From NCBI GenBank assembly GCA_950295325.1, contig OX485807.1, positions 2,482,501 to 2,546,500 of the forward strand: 64,000 nt of DNA, read 5' to 3'. The number at the start of each line of letters is the position of its first letter. Positions within the stretch are counted from its first letter, which is position 1. A program made the position numbers and the translations under genes. Positions 32,789 to 42,076 of the stretch are shown piece after piece. Under the pieces are notes generated by a model. It worked only from the letters and a program-made list of their open reading frames with translations. It made no database searches and was not told where the DNA came from. This DNA comes from Polytrichum commune. Its lineage: Eukaryota > Streptophyta > Polytrichopsida > Polytrichales > Polytrichaceae.

Positions 32789-34782
32789 ATGCTGGGGCTG
32801 AACGTGTACAGCTATGTAGACCTTAATGACATCCAATTCTACAAGGCCCAAAAATCATTGGCGAAGAAGATGGATATACTAGACTGGATCCCTGGGAGCT
32901 ACGCCGAGGAGACTGTTGAAGGGGGTGAGAGCCCGCTGGATAAGGCGAGGCGTGTCAACCCTGAAGAATTGGCCATAAGGGTTCCAGTTGCTGTACCAGA
33001 GCCTCTGGTCCAAGTGCATCCAGGCACATCCTCTCGGCGACCGCGTGACGAGGAGGGGGAGGAGGAGGAGGAGGATGAGGAGGTGGAAGAGGAGGAAGAA
33101 GAGGCTAAAGTGGAGGGCGAGGTCGAAGAAGGGGGAACAGGCTTCACTCAGGAATCTGAAGCCCCTCAACGAAAGAAGGCAATGCGGGTAGCAACTCCAC
33201 AAAGTAAGTTGGTGCCCGTCCTGACGGTTGATGATGCCCGCGACATGTACTCCAGGGATGCGACTGCCGCGTTCAGGGAGAGGAGGAAACTAAAAGGCAA
33301 GAAACTCTATGGCGACTATGCCATCGAGGAGACAATTGCCATTAGCAGCGAAGACGAGGACGACATGGAGCTCGCGAAACGGCTCAGGTCGGACCCTCCC
33401 TCTCCAGGTGCCTTCGCAGGGATGGTGAAGGTGAAGCCGGAAGTCCTCACCGTGCAAGAAGCCAACGAGAAGATGTTAAGGGACGAAGAACAACGCGTCC
33501 GCTTGCAAAAGGCCGCTGCTGAAGAACCCTCAGTGCGGAACGAAGTGGCAGAGCTAAGGGCTCTCTTATTGGAGCAAGAGCGACTGCGGGCATTGGCGCA
33601 ACCTCCAACTAGCGCGGACTTGATCACGCAAGTGATTCGAGGCATGTGGGCGCAGGGTTTGGTGGTGGCTCCCCCGGGCTCATTTCCACACTTGCCCCCC
33701 GGCTTCCCTCCCTAGAACATTCCTCCGCAGCCCGTGCCGCAATCCTCCTTCAGCTTTCAGCACATGGTTCCCCCCCACGTCCGTCCGTATCCGCCGGTTC
33801 AACAAGCGGATGACCCCAATATATGGCGCCTTCCCGGGTCTTCTAGACCTGTGACCCCCCCACCACTTCGGCCGCCCCTGGTGATCCCCCCGCCCCATCA
33901 GCAGGACGACCCCCACATGTTTGGGTCGTCCGACCCAAACCCCCCCCCCCCCCTTACAGTGCAACAAGGCCAATCTCATGATGCACGAGAGTTTGGGTCG
34001 GCCGACCCAAACCCCGTTACCGCTCAGTCTTCAATGGACCAGCATGGGTCTGAAAGAGACACACCCATGCCTGATGTTGAAGGTCCTCGAGGGCCTGGTG
34101 ATACCTCTACTCCTATCCCAATCGATGAACCTATGCATGATGCACATGCGGAGGTTGGGTTAGGAGAAGGTCCTGACACTGAGCGCTTGCAGGAGAGGGG
34201 TGCTGACATCGTCGGAGAAGGCGGTGGCGAGAGAGAACGACAAGCGGAGGCGGTGGAGGCTTCCATGGCGTCCAGGCATGACCAGGGAGAGGTAATACAC
34301 TGAGACCTCCTCAGTTTGGGTCGCTCGACCCAAACTCCTGGTCTATTGTCTTGTTGCCGTGGTCGTGTCCCCCCTAGCTAGGAGGAACTGCCCCCACCCC
34401 GTCCATCCGCTCTCGCATCCCTTCAGCCCCCCCCCCCGCGACGATCACTAACGTCGCCCGTCCCACGATTTTACTCGAACTTGGAGGCGTGCACACAATT
34501 TTGTAGATGTTGAATTAGGATAGTTTGAACGGATCGTTCAACGCGGCTTCGCACCCCTAGGCATTTTGTACATAGAGCATTGCAAACAATAAAATTATTA
34601 TTTTGTGCCCTTATGTTTGTTTTCGTGTTCAAATGTATATTTTTTCCTCTTGCCCCCTCTTGCATTTGTATGGCCGCCTATGCATAGTGGTTCTTGTATT
34701 TTTCACAGAAAATATTGTATTCACTTTAAGTGGACATAGCATGACATAGTCTTCCCCCGCCTTATGTCGCTCGTCTCCACAG

Positions 34783-35595
34783 GGATCGGAGCATAGCGTC
34801 GCGGCTCCCCGCCGGGCCTCTCCAAGAAGCGAGGAAGGTAGCGCGATGGTCCCCCCCATTTTACCCGTTCCACCTTTGCCGCCTAAGACCCGGTTCCTGG
34901 TGTTAGACCTCAACGGGGTCCTCGTCCAATGCGTTCATTGCCCGAGGACCCCCACGGTGCCCTTTTGCAAGCCCGAGGACGCGAATTACGACGGGCCGCC
35001 CACGTTCATAAAGAGCAAGCTAGTTCACCTCCGCCCGTGGCTTCGGACCTTCCTCCAGATCGCCCAACAACGATGGTGGGTGGTCGTGTGGAGCTCCATG
35101 AAGGCCGAGAACACCAATGCAGTCGTGGAGTTCATCTTCAAGGGCATCGAGCCCCCCTGCATGGTCCTAGCACAGGAAGCCTGTAGAATATTGTACACAC
35201 CGGACGGCAAAGTCGTCAAAAAACCAAACAACCCCGCTTCCCCCCAATACCTCAAGGTCTTGAAGCCCATTTTTTGGGACCAGCGTCCGTCATTGATAGG
35301 TGTCCCCTACGACGTCCGTCCCACCCGGGAGAACACGCTCATGGTGGACGACAGCGCCGCAAAGAACATGTTGAACCCGACGGCCAACTTAATAGTTTGC
35401 CCTACGTGGACGGTCGAGAAGGTCCGGGACCGATTTTTGTTAGACCTTAGTAAATACCTCCAGGCGCTCAGGGGAAGCGGACTACCTGTAAACAATTTTG
35501 TTAGGAATAATCCGATAGGCGAGAGATACTTGGATCCACGAGACCATTTGTACAGAGAGTTGTTCTCTCACGCGAAATTTAACAAGCTCATTTGA
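34783..35595 (+). CDS. FCP1/NIF-like phosphatase exon of M2
   Basis: Exon 4 starts after TCCACAG and reads in frame from exon 3: GSEHSVAAPRR, a Pro-rich stretch, then the domain. Motifs: FLVLDLNGVLVQC (FCP1-type DxDx signature with the second Asp replaced by Asn), HLRPWLRTFLQIA, WVVVWSSM, KPIFWDQRPSL and LMVDDSAAKNM. FCP1-like enzymes remove phosphate from Ser/Thr-Pro sites, classically in the RNA polymerase II tail. DLNG variants are common in plant relatives, and loss of the acid/base Asp makes activity doubtful. The M protein has its own Thr-Pro-rich linker, so self-regulation is conceivable. The frame ends at TGA 35593-35595 unless the in-frame donor at 35488 is used. The exon is missing from M1. 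Confidence 0.8.
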   Translation, partial: GSEHSVAAPRRASPRSEEGSAMVPPILPVPPLPPKTRFLVLDLNGVLVQCVHCPRTPTVPFCKPEDANYDGPPTFIKSKLVHLRPWLRTFLQIAQQRWWVVVWSSMKAENTNAVVEFIFKGIEPPCMVLAQEACRILYTPDGKVVKKPNNPASPQYLKVLKPIFWDQRPSLIGVPYDVRPTRENTLMVDDSAAKNMLNPTANLIVCPTWTVEKVRDRFLLDLSKYLQALRGSGLPVNNFVRNNPIGERYLDPRDHLYRELFSHAKFNKLI

Positions 35596-35732
35596 GGCAG
35601 CACGTGTGTGTGTGTATGTGTGTATGCGCCCGCCCACTTTGTGTAATATATGCTTCATATGTATCTTGATTTTCACGCGCTCTAGCAAACCCTCTTCCTT
35701 TGGGTTTTGTTTCGTTTCCTTTTTTGCGCCAG

Positions 35733-36524
35733 CGTTTGGAGCCCTCGATTGACATCGTCAGCGAGTCAGACTTGGGGAGCTTCTTCTACGAGACCGTTTA
35801 CGACGCCGCGTCAACCATTGACTACTCCAAGGAGCCTATTGACGCCGGCGTCGTCGATAGCCCCCCACCCAAGCAAATCTTACGGCGATCTCCGTCCCCG
35901 TCGCCGCTCAAGGGCATAAATCGCAAATGCGTCCGGACATCCCCCTCTCGGCCCGGCGGAAGTATTACACCTCAACGGCGGCTGCGGATGGACGCACGGC
36001 CAACGAAGAGTGGAACCCTTCCTATTCCTTTGCGGGACGCCTTGCCCCTCCTTGCCAACTCCGATGGGAACGCCCCCGGTGACAAGGTGAACCCCCCCCC
36101 CCTCTCTAAAACATGGTTAACCGCGCATTACAATCATTTTGCACTTAAAAAATGATCGTGTGACACGTTTGGGTCTTCCTCCCTAAACTAACACATGTGG
36201 TCTTGCAATGACGCGTTGCAGGTTGCTCCCACCCGTAAACCTATGCGGTCTAGTGCGTCCATCGAGTTCGAGCGTATGTACGCCATGACCAGAAATGCGA
36301 GACAATCCACTTCATCGTATTCGAATTCTTCGACGTATATTTCGGGCGGCCGACGGACTCCAAAATGTCTTATGGATGGCGGTCACCCCAAGAATGGCTA
36401 TAGTCGCGGGGCGGAGATTTTCAGGAATGTTGAAGCAATGCGAGCAAAAGAAGCCGCAGCAAAAGAAAAAGAGGCAAAAGAAAAAAAAGCAAAAGAAAAA
36501 GAGGCAATCTCCAAGGCTAGATAG
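35733..36524 (+). CDS. C-terminal exons 5 and 6 of M2
   Basis: Exon 5 (35733-36086, 118 codons) follows the T-rich acceptor TTTTTGCGCCAG and contains SESDLGSFFYETVYDAASTI. Exon 6 (36222-36524) contains ARQSTSSYSNSSTY and ends in Lys/Glu/Ala repeats (AAAKEKEAKEKKAKEKEA), a likely charged helix. No known domain. Exon 5 is 354 nt in all four copies, which argues for a real coding exon. Confidence 0.7.
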
Positions 36525-37044
36525 GCCATAGTAGGCGTAGGGTTTTGGGCCATAGGCAACATCATTTTGGGTCGCACTATCCAATGTATGTGTGGTGTTA
36601 GCATGCTATGCATTTTACATGCCATACTTTGTATGTTTTTTTTGCAATAATATAAGTGTCACATGATTTCCCCTTCAATATGGTCCAAGGTTTGGATTGC
36701 CCTAACTAAACCATCACAAATATGAGTTTGGAATATTTTGTATGTTATATTATATTGGTTCACATAGTTCCCCTTCAATATGGTCTAAGGGTTTGGAGTG
36801 CCCTACCTAAAACATATTCATACAAGATCTCATATTTTGTGTGCGATAATATGAATGTTTTAAGATTTCCCCTTCAATTTGGCCTAAGGTTTGGATTGCT
36901 CATCCTAAACAATCCCAAATATGAGTTATTAATGGGGTCCTTGTTCTAAATACCCGACACAAAGTGTTCGCATCTTACAACTTTCTCCAATATGTGTTCC
37001 ATTTATCCTTGTTCTTATTTATGTGAATGTCTCAAAATGCCCAA
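36525..37044 (+). repeat. 3' subterminal region of element II, M side
   Basis: Contains GTTTGGATTGCCCTAACTAAAC-like repeats (about 36690, 36790 and 36890) that look like decayed family palindromes. Nothing coding. Confidence 0.7.
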
Positions 37045-37071
37045 AAAGTCTCAATTTAACGAATATAGTGT
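37045..37071 (+). repeat. Right terminal inverted repeat of element II
   Basis: 27 bp, perfect inverse of 10988-11014, followed by TAA (37072-37074) as at the left end. Confidence 0.9.
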
Positions 37072-37074
37072 TAA

Positions 37075-37956
37075 TATACATTTGTATTGGAAACTACAAG
37101 CACCAAGGCCCATGTCATTTGACCTATGTGCCATCCAGTTATGGTTTGTGTTGTTTAGGGTTTAGGGTTTAGGGTTTAGGCATCATCAAACATCAAGCTG
37201 AATGTTTAAATGACTTCATATGATATGTGAACTCCATGGGGTTGCAGTAGATACATTTGCAATCATTTGTTTCTCCCATGTACTTCAAATGTGAACTTCT
37301 AAGTACATATATTAATGTTCACTCTAATGCTACTTGTTAGGGTATCCATTATAGACTAGAGCATTGTCCTCTACCAACAACTATCATATAAATTACAATA
37401 CATAATCCTAAACTGTTAACCATGTGAATGGTTACCATATTTATATTATTGCACCGTGTAATTGCCTTTGTGGATTGCAATATAATTATGACTTACTCCT
37501 CTTAGACTTTGTAACACTCTCATATGATTCCATAAATTACATTATTCATACACCAAAACGATAATGGCTACATTCTACGATGTTATCAATTCCAACGGGT
37601 GATCATTCAATTGAACACCATTAAAATATGAGTTGGCAATGGTGTTAATTTTGTGGAATACCTTAGTCCACGTAGGTTTTTGAGTGGTATTGAATTGCCG
37701 CTAATGAATAGCGGGTTAGAAGGCCGGGGCCGGGCGGCCAAGAGAGGCGCCGGCCCTCCTATGTCCCGCACCTAGGGGCAAGGACAACCAGGAAGGCAAT
37801 CTGCCTAGGGTGGCAGGTGTCAACACCACAAGCCTCGCGGGCAACCACCTTAACCAAGGAGATGTCGACACCTGGCAGGGTGTTGGCCCGCGAGGCTTCT
37901 GAGCCGTTGATGGGCCCGGCGCAATCTAATGGCCCGGATTCGAGGGTTTAGGGTGA
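37075..37956. other. Spacer and distal promoter of M3 (element III)
   Basis: No gene seen. It starts in mid-spacer: TATACATTTGTATTGG matches element II at about 19072. The T gene of element III is therefore not on this side. It includes a telomeric array (37153-37180) and, at 37700-37956, GC-rich sequence resembling the region upstream of M2 (20650-20830). Confidence 0.6.
37153..37180. repeat. Interstitial telomeric repeat (TTTAGGG)
   Basis: Four TTTAGGG units in the spacer of element III, at the position corresponding to 19171-19216 in element II. Confidence 0.85.
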
Positions 37957-38588
37957 CCCCTTGTGGGAGTCCAAATTCGACGGAAAGACGGAAATACGGA
38001 AATACCGATTCCATTTCCGTATTTTTCCCTGCTTATCTTAAGGAAATAGGGTCTTTTAGGTTAAAATTAATTGTACTAGGAAATAGAGTATTCTAACCCC
38101 GCCTTGTGCGGTAAAACGACTTAAAATAAGTACTATGACCGGTCCGTCAAATAGGATGGGCGGACCGTGTAATCATGATCCGAACCATTGGTCTGGACCA
38201 AGTAACGGACGCGCCAAGATTACCCAACGGCCCGGAAGTAGCGGTTATAACGGGTTTATGACGGTTGGGGGAAGACCGTCGGAAAACCGTTATAACCGTT
38301 TTCCGTTAACCCAAACGGTAACAGGGGAGGGTTATTTAGGAGTCCCTTCCTTCTCCTTCCCACTTTTTTTTTCTGATTCACAAACGACGAAATTTATGAG
38401 AGAACGAGTGGTGAGGTTGTTGTCATTTCGAGCCGCCAGCAGTTGGATTGCTGGGACTCAGCACTTTTCAGTCACCGGCAGTTGGCTTGCCGGGACCCTG
38501 TAGCAGTAGACGGAAGAGAAGAAATCCGGAAGAGAGAGAGAGAGTTCGCAAGCCGGAAGGTTAGAGGAGAGAGAGAGAGTTCCCGTAC

Positions 38589-40694
38589 TTGAGACGGAGG
38601 TTGAGGAAAGAGAGGAAGATGCAGGAAATACGGGAAGAAGATCAGAGGGAGCTCATCCCGATCCCGCTCAAAGCTCTCATACCTGCAATTCCAAGGGAGG
38701 ACCGGGAATTGCAGGAGTTGGCGGAGGATCTCCGGGTTATGGGCTGTGCGGGATTGCTTGCCAAACCCTGGAACCTCCGCGCGGAAAACACCATCCGGGA
38801 ATTTAAATTTGAGAGAGGTAATCAGTGGTTAGGGACCAAGAGGAGGGATCCGGATAATTGGACTCTGGATGTGTGGAATAGAGTTTATGGATTCCCGAGG
38901 GGAATTGCAGAGGGATGGGCCGGCCGCCGCAATGGCCTATTCACCAGGAAGTTTAGAGGGGACGCGGACCCAAAGGACGGATTCCACCCAGGGAATTGCC
39001 GGAATCTGAGGGAGCGGAGAGTGCTAGAGTTTCTCCTACCCATCCTTAATCCGGACAAGCCAAAGCGGATTAGCCTCACCATGGCTAATACCCTGTTTGG
39101 TGCCATGTCCGGAGTCCGGCCAGTGAACTGGGGGCTGATTATTCAGGAGATAGTAGGACGGGCCCTCCCCCATATAGGCCGGAAACCCTCCTTCCTCTCC
39201 CCCTTCATTCTGCACCTCTATCAGTACTTTGACTGCTTCACGGCCGAGGAGGAGGACCTGCTGACGATAGCGGCGGACGAGGTCACCTACAAGCTCCATC
39301 CGGAAGTTGGGGACTTCGAGACGGAAACTTCCAGCGACCCCGTCATTCCGGAAGCCCTTCCCTCGTCACCCGGAAGCCCGCCGCCAGCCGTCTCGAGGCC
39401 ATTCTCTCCTCCTCCTCCTCCTCACCAACATCCGGAAGCCGGACCCAGCCGGGAAACCCCCTGGCGAAATGTGGACTTATCCGCTTGGGACTTTCCGGAG
39501 AATCCGTTCAAACGGTTCCAGGAGGGGATGGAGGACCTCAAGACCCAGTATTACCGGCTGGAGCACATCGTCAGGGGGGCGAACCATGCTCTGGACGACT
39601 ATGGACCCGGAAACATTCTCCGGGAGTTGGCAAAGAGGGCGGACCGGAAGGAGCTGGAGCAGGCCAAGACGGAGAACGCCCACCTCACCGCACAGGTAGC
39701 GGCCATGACTCAGGAGCTGAGTCAGAAGAGCGAGGAGATCCGGAAGTACCATGCGGAGCAAGCAGTGCTCTTCAGCCGGATCCGGGAGCTGGTGGGTCGT
39801 CCGGCAGAGATCGTCAACAAGGCGCATCTCTACGACCGGATGATGGAGTCCGGAGAACCTGCTTCCACCAGGCAGACCCTCCCCATCCTCGTGAAGTATT
39901 CACGGACGATGAAGGATTTCCTGGCGGAAATCCAAAGGGTGGTTCCGCCAAGCGGAACACCCCGGAGGGTGCTCTATCCGGGTCCGCCAGGGTCACCAAC
40001 CGGAACCCTCTACGAGGTGGTTGGTGAAGTGGCCCTGGTTCAGAATCCGCCGTCCTCTGCAGGACCCAGCCAGCAGGGAGGCGGCTCCCGGCCTGGTAGT
40101 TCCGGAGGGGCTCCGGAAAGGGTCCGTTCTCCCCAGGTGAGGCGGAAGAGCACCGGGTTGGTCCGATCCGGAAGAGGCCAGTCCCCTGTTCCGCGGAACT
40201 CGGATAGGTCCCGGACTCCGGATAGGGCTAGGACGCCGATCCGGCACCAGACTTCTGATCGGGAGGCAACTCCGAGTAGGGGCAAGGCCCCTATGACCCA
40301 CGCCTCGCCATCGTCTCCGCAGGACTGCCAAATGGTGAGTCCCTTTCCTCCGCCACCCTCAAGGGCGGCCTCCAACAGGGATCCGCGGACGGCTTCGATC
40401 TCGGGCGGACGAAATCCGGAGCAGGGCGCCGGAAGCGATCCTTCTCCAGTCCGAAGCATCCGGATGGGGACAACTTCCGGAACCCCAGGGACAGTCTCCG
40501 GAACACCAGGGACCGCGACCCCGCGGACCGAGAGGGCAGCGGATTCGGAGGACGAGGTTGCTCCGTCTCCGAACATGAGAAGGATGCTCACGCGGTTGCA
40601 GAAGGCATCGCCGGCAGGGGGCTCATCCGCCGTCAGCGGGTTAGTGAGTCACTCAAAGGAGGGATCGGCTCCGAAGAAGCACCGGTCTTCTTAG
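38589..40694 (+). CDS. 701-residue protein of the CCGGA-rich element, function unknown
   Basis: An intact single-exon frame. The N-terminal ~235 residues look globular, with PIPLKALIPAIPREDRELQE, NGLFTRKFRGDADPKDGFHP and a helical stretch ANTLFGAMSGVRPVNWGLII. Residues ~255-290 are Pro/Ser-rich. A coiled coil follows at about 345-400 (KELEQAKTENAHLTAQVAAM). The last 230 residues are Ser/Arg/Pro/Gly-rich with many Ser-Pro and Arg-Ser pairs and a basic end (KKHRSS). I do not recognise the family. A globular head, coiled coil and basic tail would suit a Gag-like or nucleic-acid-binding protein, which is only inference. The start at 38589 may be slightly long; an in-frame Met follows at 38619. 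Possible poly(A) signals AATAAA lie at 40768 and 40976. It is the longest undamaged gene in the window. Confidence 0.75.
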   Translation: MRRRLRKERKMQEIREEDQRELIPIPLKALIPAIPREDRELQELAEDLRVMGCAGLLAKPWNLRAENTIREFKFERGNQWLGTKRRDPDNWTLDVWNRVYGFPRGIAEGWAGRRNGLFTRKFRGDADPKDGFHPGNCRNLRERRVLEFLLPILNPDKPKRISLTMANTLFGAMSGVRPVNWGLIIQEIVGRALPHIGRKPSFLSPFILHLYQYFDCFTAEEEDLLTIAADEVTYKLHPEVGDFETETSSDPVIPEALPSSPGSPPPAVSRPFSPPPPPHQHPEAGPSRETPWRNVDLSAWDFPENPFKRFQEGMEDLKTQYYRLEHIVRGANHALDDYGPGNILRELAKRADRKELEQAKTENAHLTAQVAAMTQELSQKSEEIRKYHAEQAVLFSRIRELVGRPAEIVNKAHLYDRMMESGEPASTRQTLPILVKYSRTMKDFLAEIQRVVPPSGTPRRVLYPGPPGSPTGTLYEVVGEVALVQNPPSSAGPSQQGGGSRPGSSGGAPERVRSPQVRRKSTGLVRSGRGQSPVPRNSDRSRTPDRARTPIRHQTSDREATPSRGKAPMTHASPSSPQDCQMVSPFPPPPSRAASNRDPRTASISGGRNPEQGAGSDPSPVRSIRMGTTSGTPGTVSGTPGTATPRTERAADSEDEVAPSPNMRRMLTRLQKASPAGGSSAVSGLVSHSKEGSAPKKHRSS

Positions 40695-42076
40695 TTAAGA
40701 GAGTAGCTAGATTAGTTAGGCAAAATAGAGGTAGGCAGGTAGGACTTAGGAGTTTTTGAAGTCTAGTAATAAAACTTTCCCTTGGGAGTGTCAACGGAAA
40801 ACCCGGATCTTGATCCGGGAAATCCGGGAGACCGGGTGTAGTTAGGGTTTTCTTAAGCGGCGGCCGCTTGGGCCGCCGCCCTCAGTTTAGGGATTTTGAG
40901 CCTCTACTTAAGGCTGAATAAGGAGCTTGAGGAGGGTTCCTTCTCCATTGTTGTATTGTGATTACTCCTACTCCGAATAAATGCCTTTGCTTCTCACTCC
41001 TTGACTCCCCTTGATTGATGTTTGTGTGAATGATCCGGAGATTGTTAGCGGAGGAGAGAGAGAGAGAGCATGAGGGATAGGAGTTCCGGATAGGACATGA
41101 GAGAAGAGACCCGGATCAGATCCGGTTATTGCCTTGTAGATCCTCTCTGAGTGTAGTGGGAGGGAAACCTCACTAATCCGGTGGGTTGGGTAACGTCTAG
41201 GTGGGATAGCCGCTGGGAAGATTGGGTGAGATCCGGAAGGGATCCGGACTTACGCCAATCTGATCTTCTGAAGAGGTCCCACCGCCCTTAGACGGACCTA
41301 TCCGGATAGTGGTACGGATCGCCCAATTAGCTCAGATTGAGTAGAATCCAAGGTAGAGGTAGTTGGACAGATCCGTCGGAAGGAGAAGGGAAGGTCCAGA
41401 TCAGTAAGGATTTCGGATTGGAGGCCACCTCCGGAGTGTAGTAGGAAGAGATCCTCATTGTTTCGGATGTCTGGGTAACATCCCGATGAGATAGCCGTGG
41501 GAGGATTAGGCAAAGGTCCGGAAGGGTTCCGGACTGATCTAATCTTCTAAAGGGGTCTCATTACCGGTGGACGGGACAATCCGGAAAGTGGTACGGGTCA
41601 CCAACTCATCCCGTCGAGTCAGATCTCCGGTCGGAATCCGGACTCTTCTGGTCACTGTGGTCCCAAGAAACAATCCGGATCTCTCTGCGTGACCTGCCAG
41701 GACGGACCTGATCAATCCGGATTGGTTGTGAGGGAGTTTCCAGATTCTAATCTTATCAAGGACGTCTTCACCGGAAGAAACCACCCATTCTAAGAGGGTA
41801 GGCGTAGAGGGGTGAGTAGGAACTATAATTAGGACCTAGAAATACCATCCGGAAAGGCACACTCCGGAAAAAGGCTAAGAGTGCCCCAAAGACCAAAAAT
41901 CTGGAAATTAGGGTTTCCGGAAATTTGGCTAAGGAAGAGGAAATAAGCAGGTACGGAGAGTTTTAGACCTCCTACACTTCATAGAATCCCTGGACGATAC
42001 TAGGGTCATCCGGACAACCCGGATTAGGCACTTAAAACCGCCAATCCGGATATTTTGGTGTTCGCGTGTTCCCACA
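40695..42076 (+). other. 3' region of the CCGGA-rich element
   Basis: Non-coding. It begins with a probable 3' untranslated region. From about 41040 to 41790 it carries two related blocks of about 350 bp (compare GGGTAACGTCTAGGTGGGATAGCC near 41187 with GGTAACATCCCGATGAGATAGCC near 41472). TCCGGA-type motifs continue to the end. Confidence 0.6.

Larger units (their letters stand above)
22422..36524 (+). pseudogene. M2: ParB-like / methyltransferase-like / FCP1-like fusion gene, split by a retroelement
   Basis: Exon 1 is 22422-22668 joined to 29756-30837 across the LTR element; then 31163-32494, 32789-34291, 34783-35487 (or to the stop at 35595), 35733-36086 and 36222-36524. Introns are GT-AG and phase 0. 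Two in-frame stops, TAG at 31595-31597 and 33713-33715, stand where M1 and M3 have CAG or an equivalent sense codon; no frameshift was seen. If exon 4 uses the donor CCT|GTAAAC at 35487/35488, the FCP1 domain joins exon 5 in frame. If not, the protein ends at FNKLI. The product would be about 1,840 residues. Nothing in the sequence shows a signal peptide or membrane segment; the basic start (PPKKRHGERW) suits a nuclear protein. M2 is divergent from T-A within element II. Confidence 0.8.
10988..37071. mobile_element. Element II: composite DNA transposon with a divergent T-M gene pair
   Basis: The left terminus (10988-11014) and right terminus (37045-37071) are perfect 27-bp inverted repeats beginning ACACTATATTCGTTAAATTG. 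Both ends are flanked by TAA (10985-10987 and 37072-37074), a 3-bp target duplication. Inside, in order: T-A on the minus strand with its palindrome-array intron and TATA promoter, an AT-rich spacer with telomeric repeats, and M2 on the plus strand. Nested in it are a hAT-like element (14167-15771) and an LTR retroelement (22669-29750). Subtracting these and their duplications leaves about 17.4 kb. A second, independent proof of the right boundary is that near-identity between the tails of M2 and M4 ends at this terminus. A 3-bp duplication and ACACTA ends recall CACTA elements, but the transposase-like protein is not of that type. Confidence 0.8.
35588..37073. repeat. Left arm of a near-identical 1.49-kb inverted duplication
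   Basis: This segment (end of M2 through its terminus) is repeated in inverse orientation at 62515-64000, where position x corresponds to 99588 minus x. I saw no difference in the stretches compared, including all coding parts. Identity stops at the transposon terminus on one side and is cut by the window edge on the other. M2 and M4 are thus very recent relatives. Confidence 0.85.
37962..42076 (+). mobile_element. 4.1-kb CCGGA-rich element of uncertain class, in the M3 promoter
   Basis: Ends TGTGGGAGTCC and GTTCCCACA give a short inverted repeat (TGTGGGA/TCCCACA). They are flanked by a 5-bp duplication CCCCT (37957-37961 and 42077-42081). The filled-in flanks match the uninterrupted M2 promoter. 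TG...CA ends and a 5-bp duplication point to an LTR-type integrase, but I find no long terminal repeats, primer site or polymerase genes. It carries one 701-codon gene. Both coding and non-coding parts are saturated with TCCGGA/ATCCGG motifs, unlike every neighbour. Confidence 0.75.

Noticed and set aside
10988-37071. Classification as CACTA (En/Spm) on the basis of ACACTA ends and 3-bp duplication.
   Set aside because: The matching duplication requires the terminus to start at ACACTA rather than CACTA, and the transposase-like gene has DUF7869-type motifs, not those of CACTA transposases.
37962-42076. LTR retrotransposon with LTRs at both ends of the 4.1-kb element.
   Set aside because: I searched by eye for the start TGTGGGAGTCC near the right end and for a primer site near the left; neither was found, so the class is left open.
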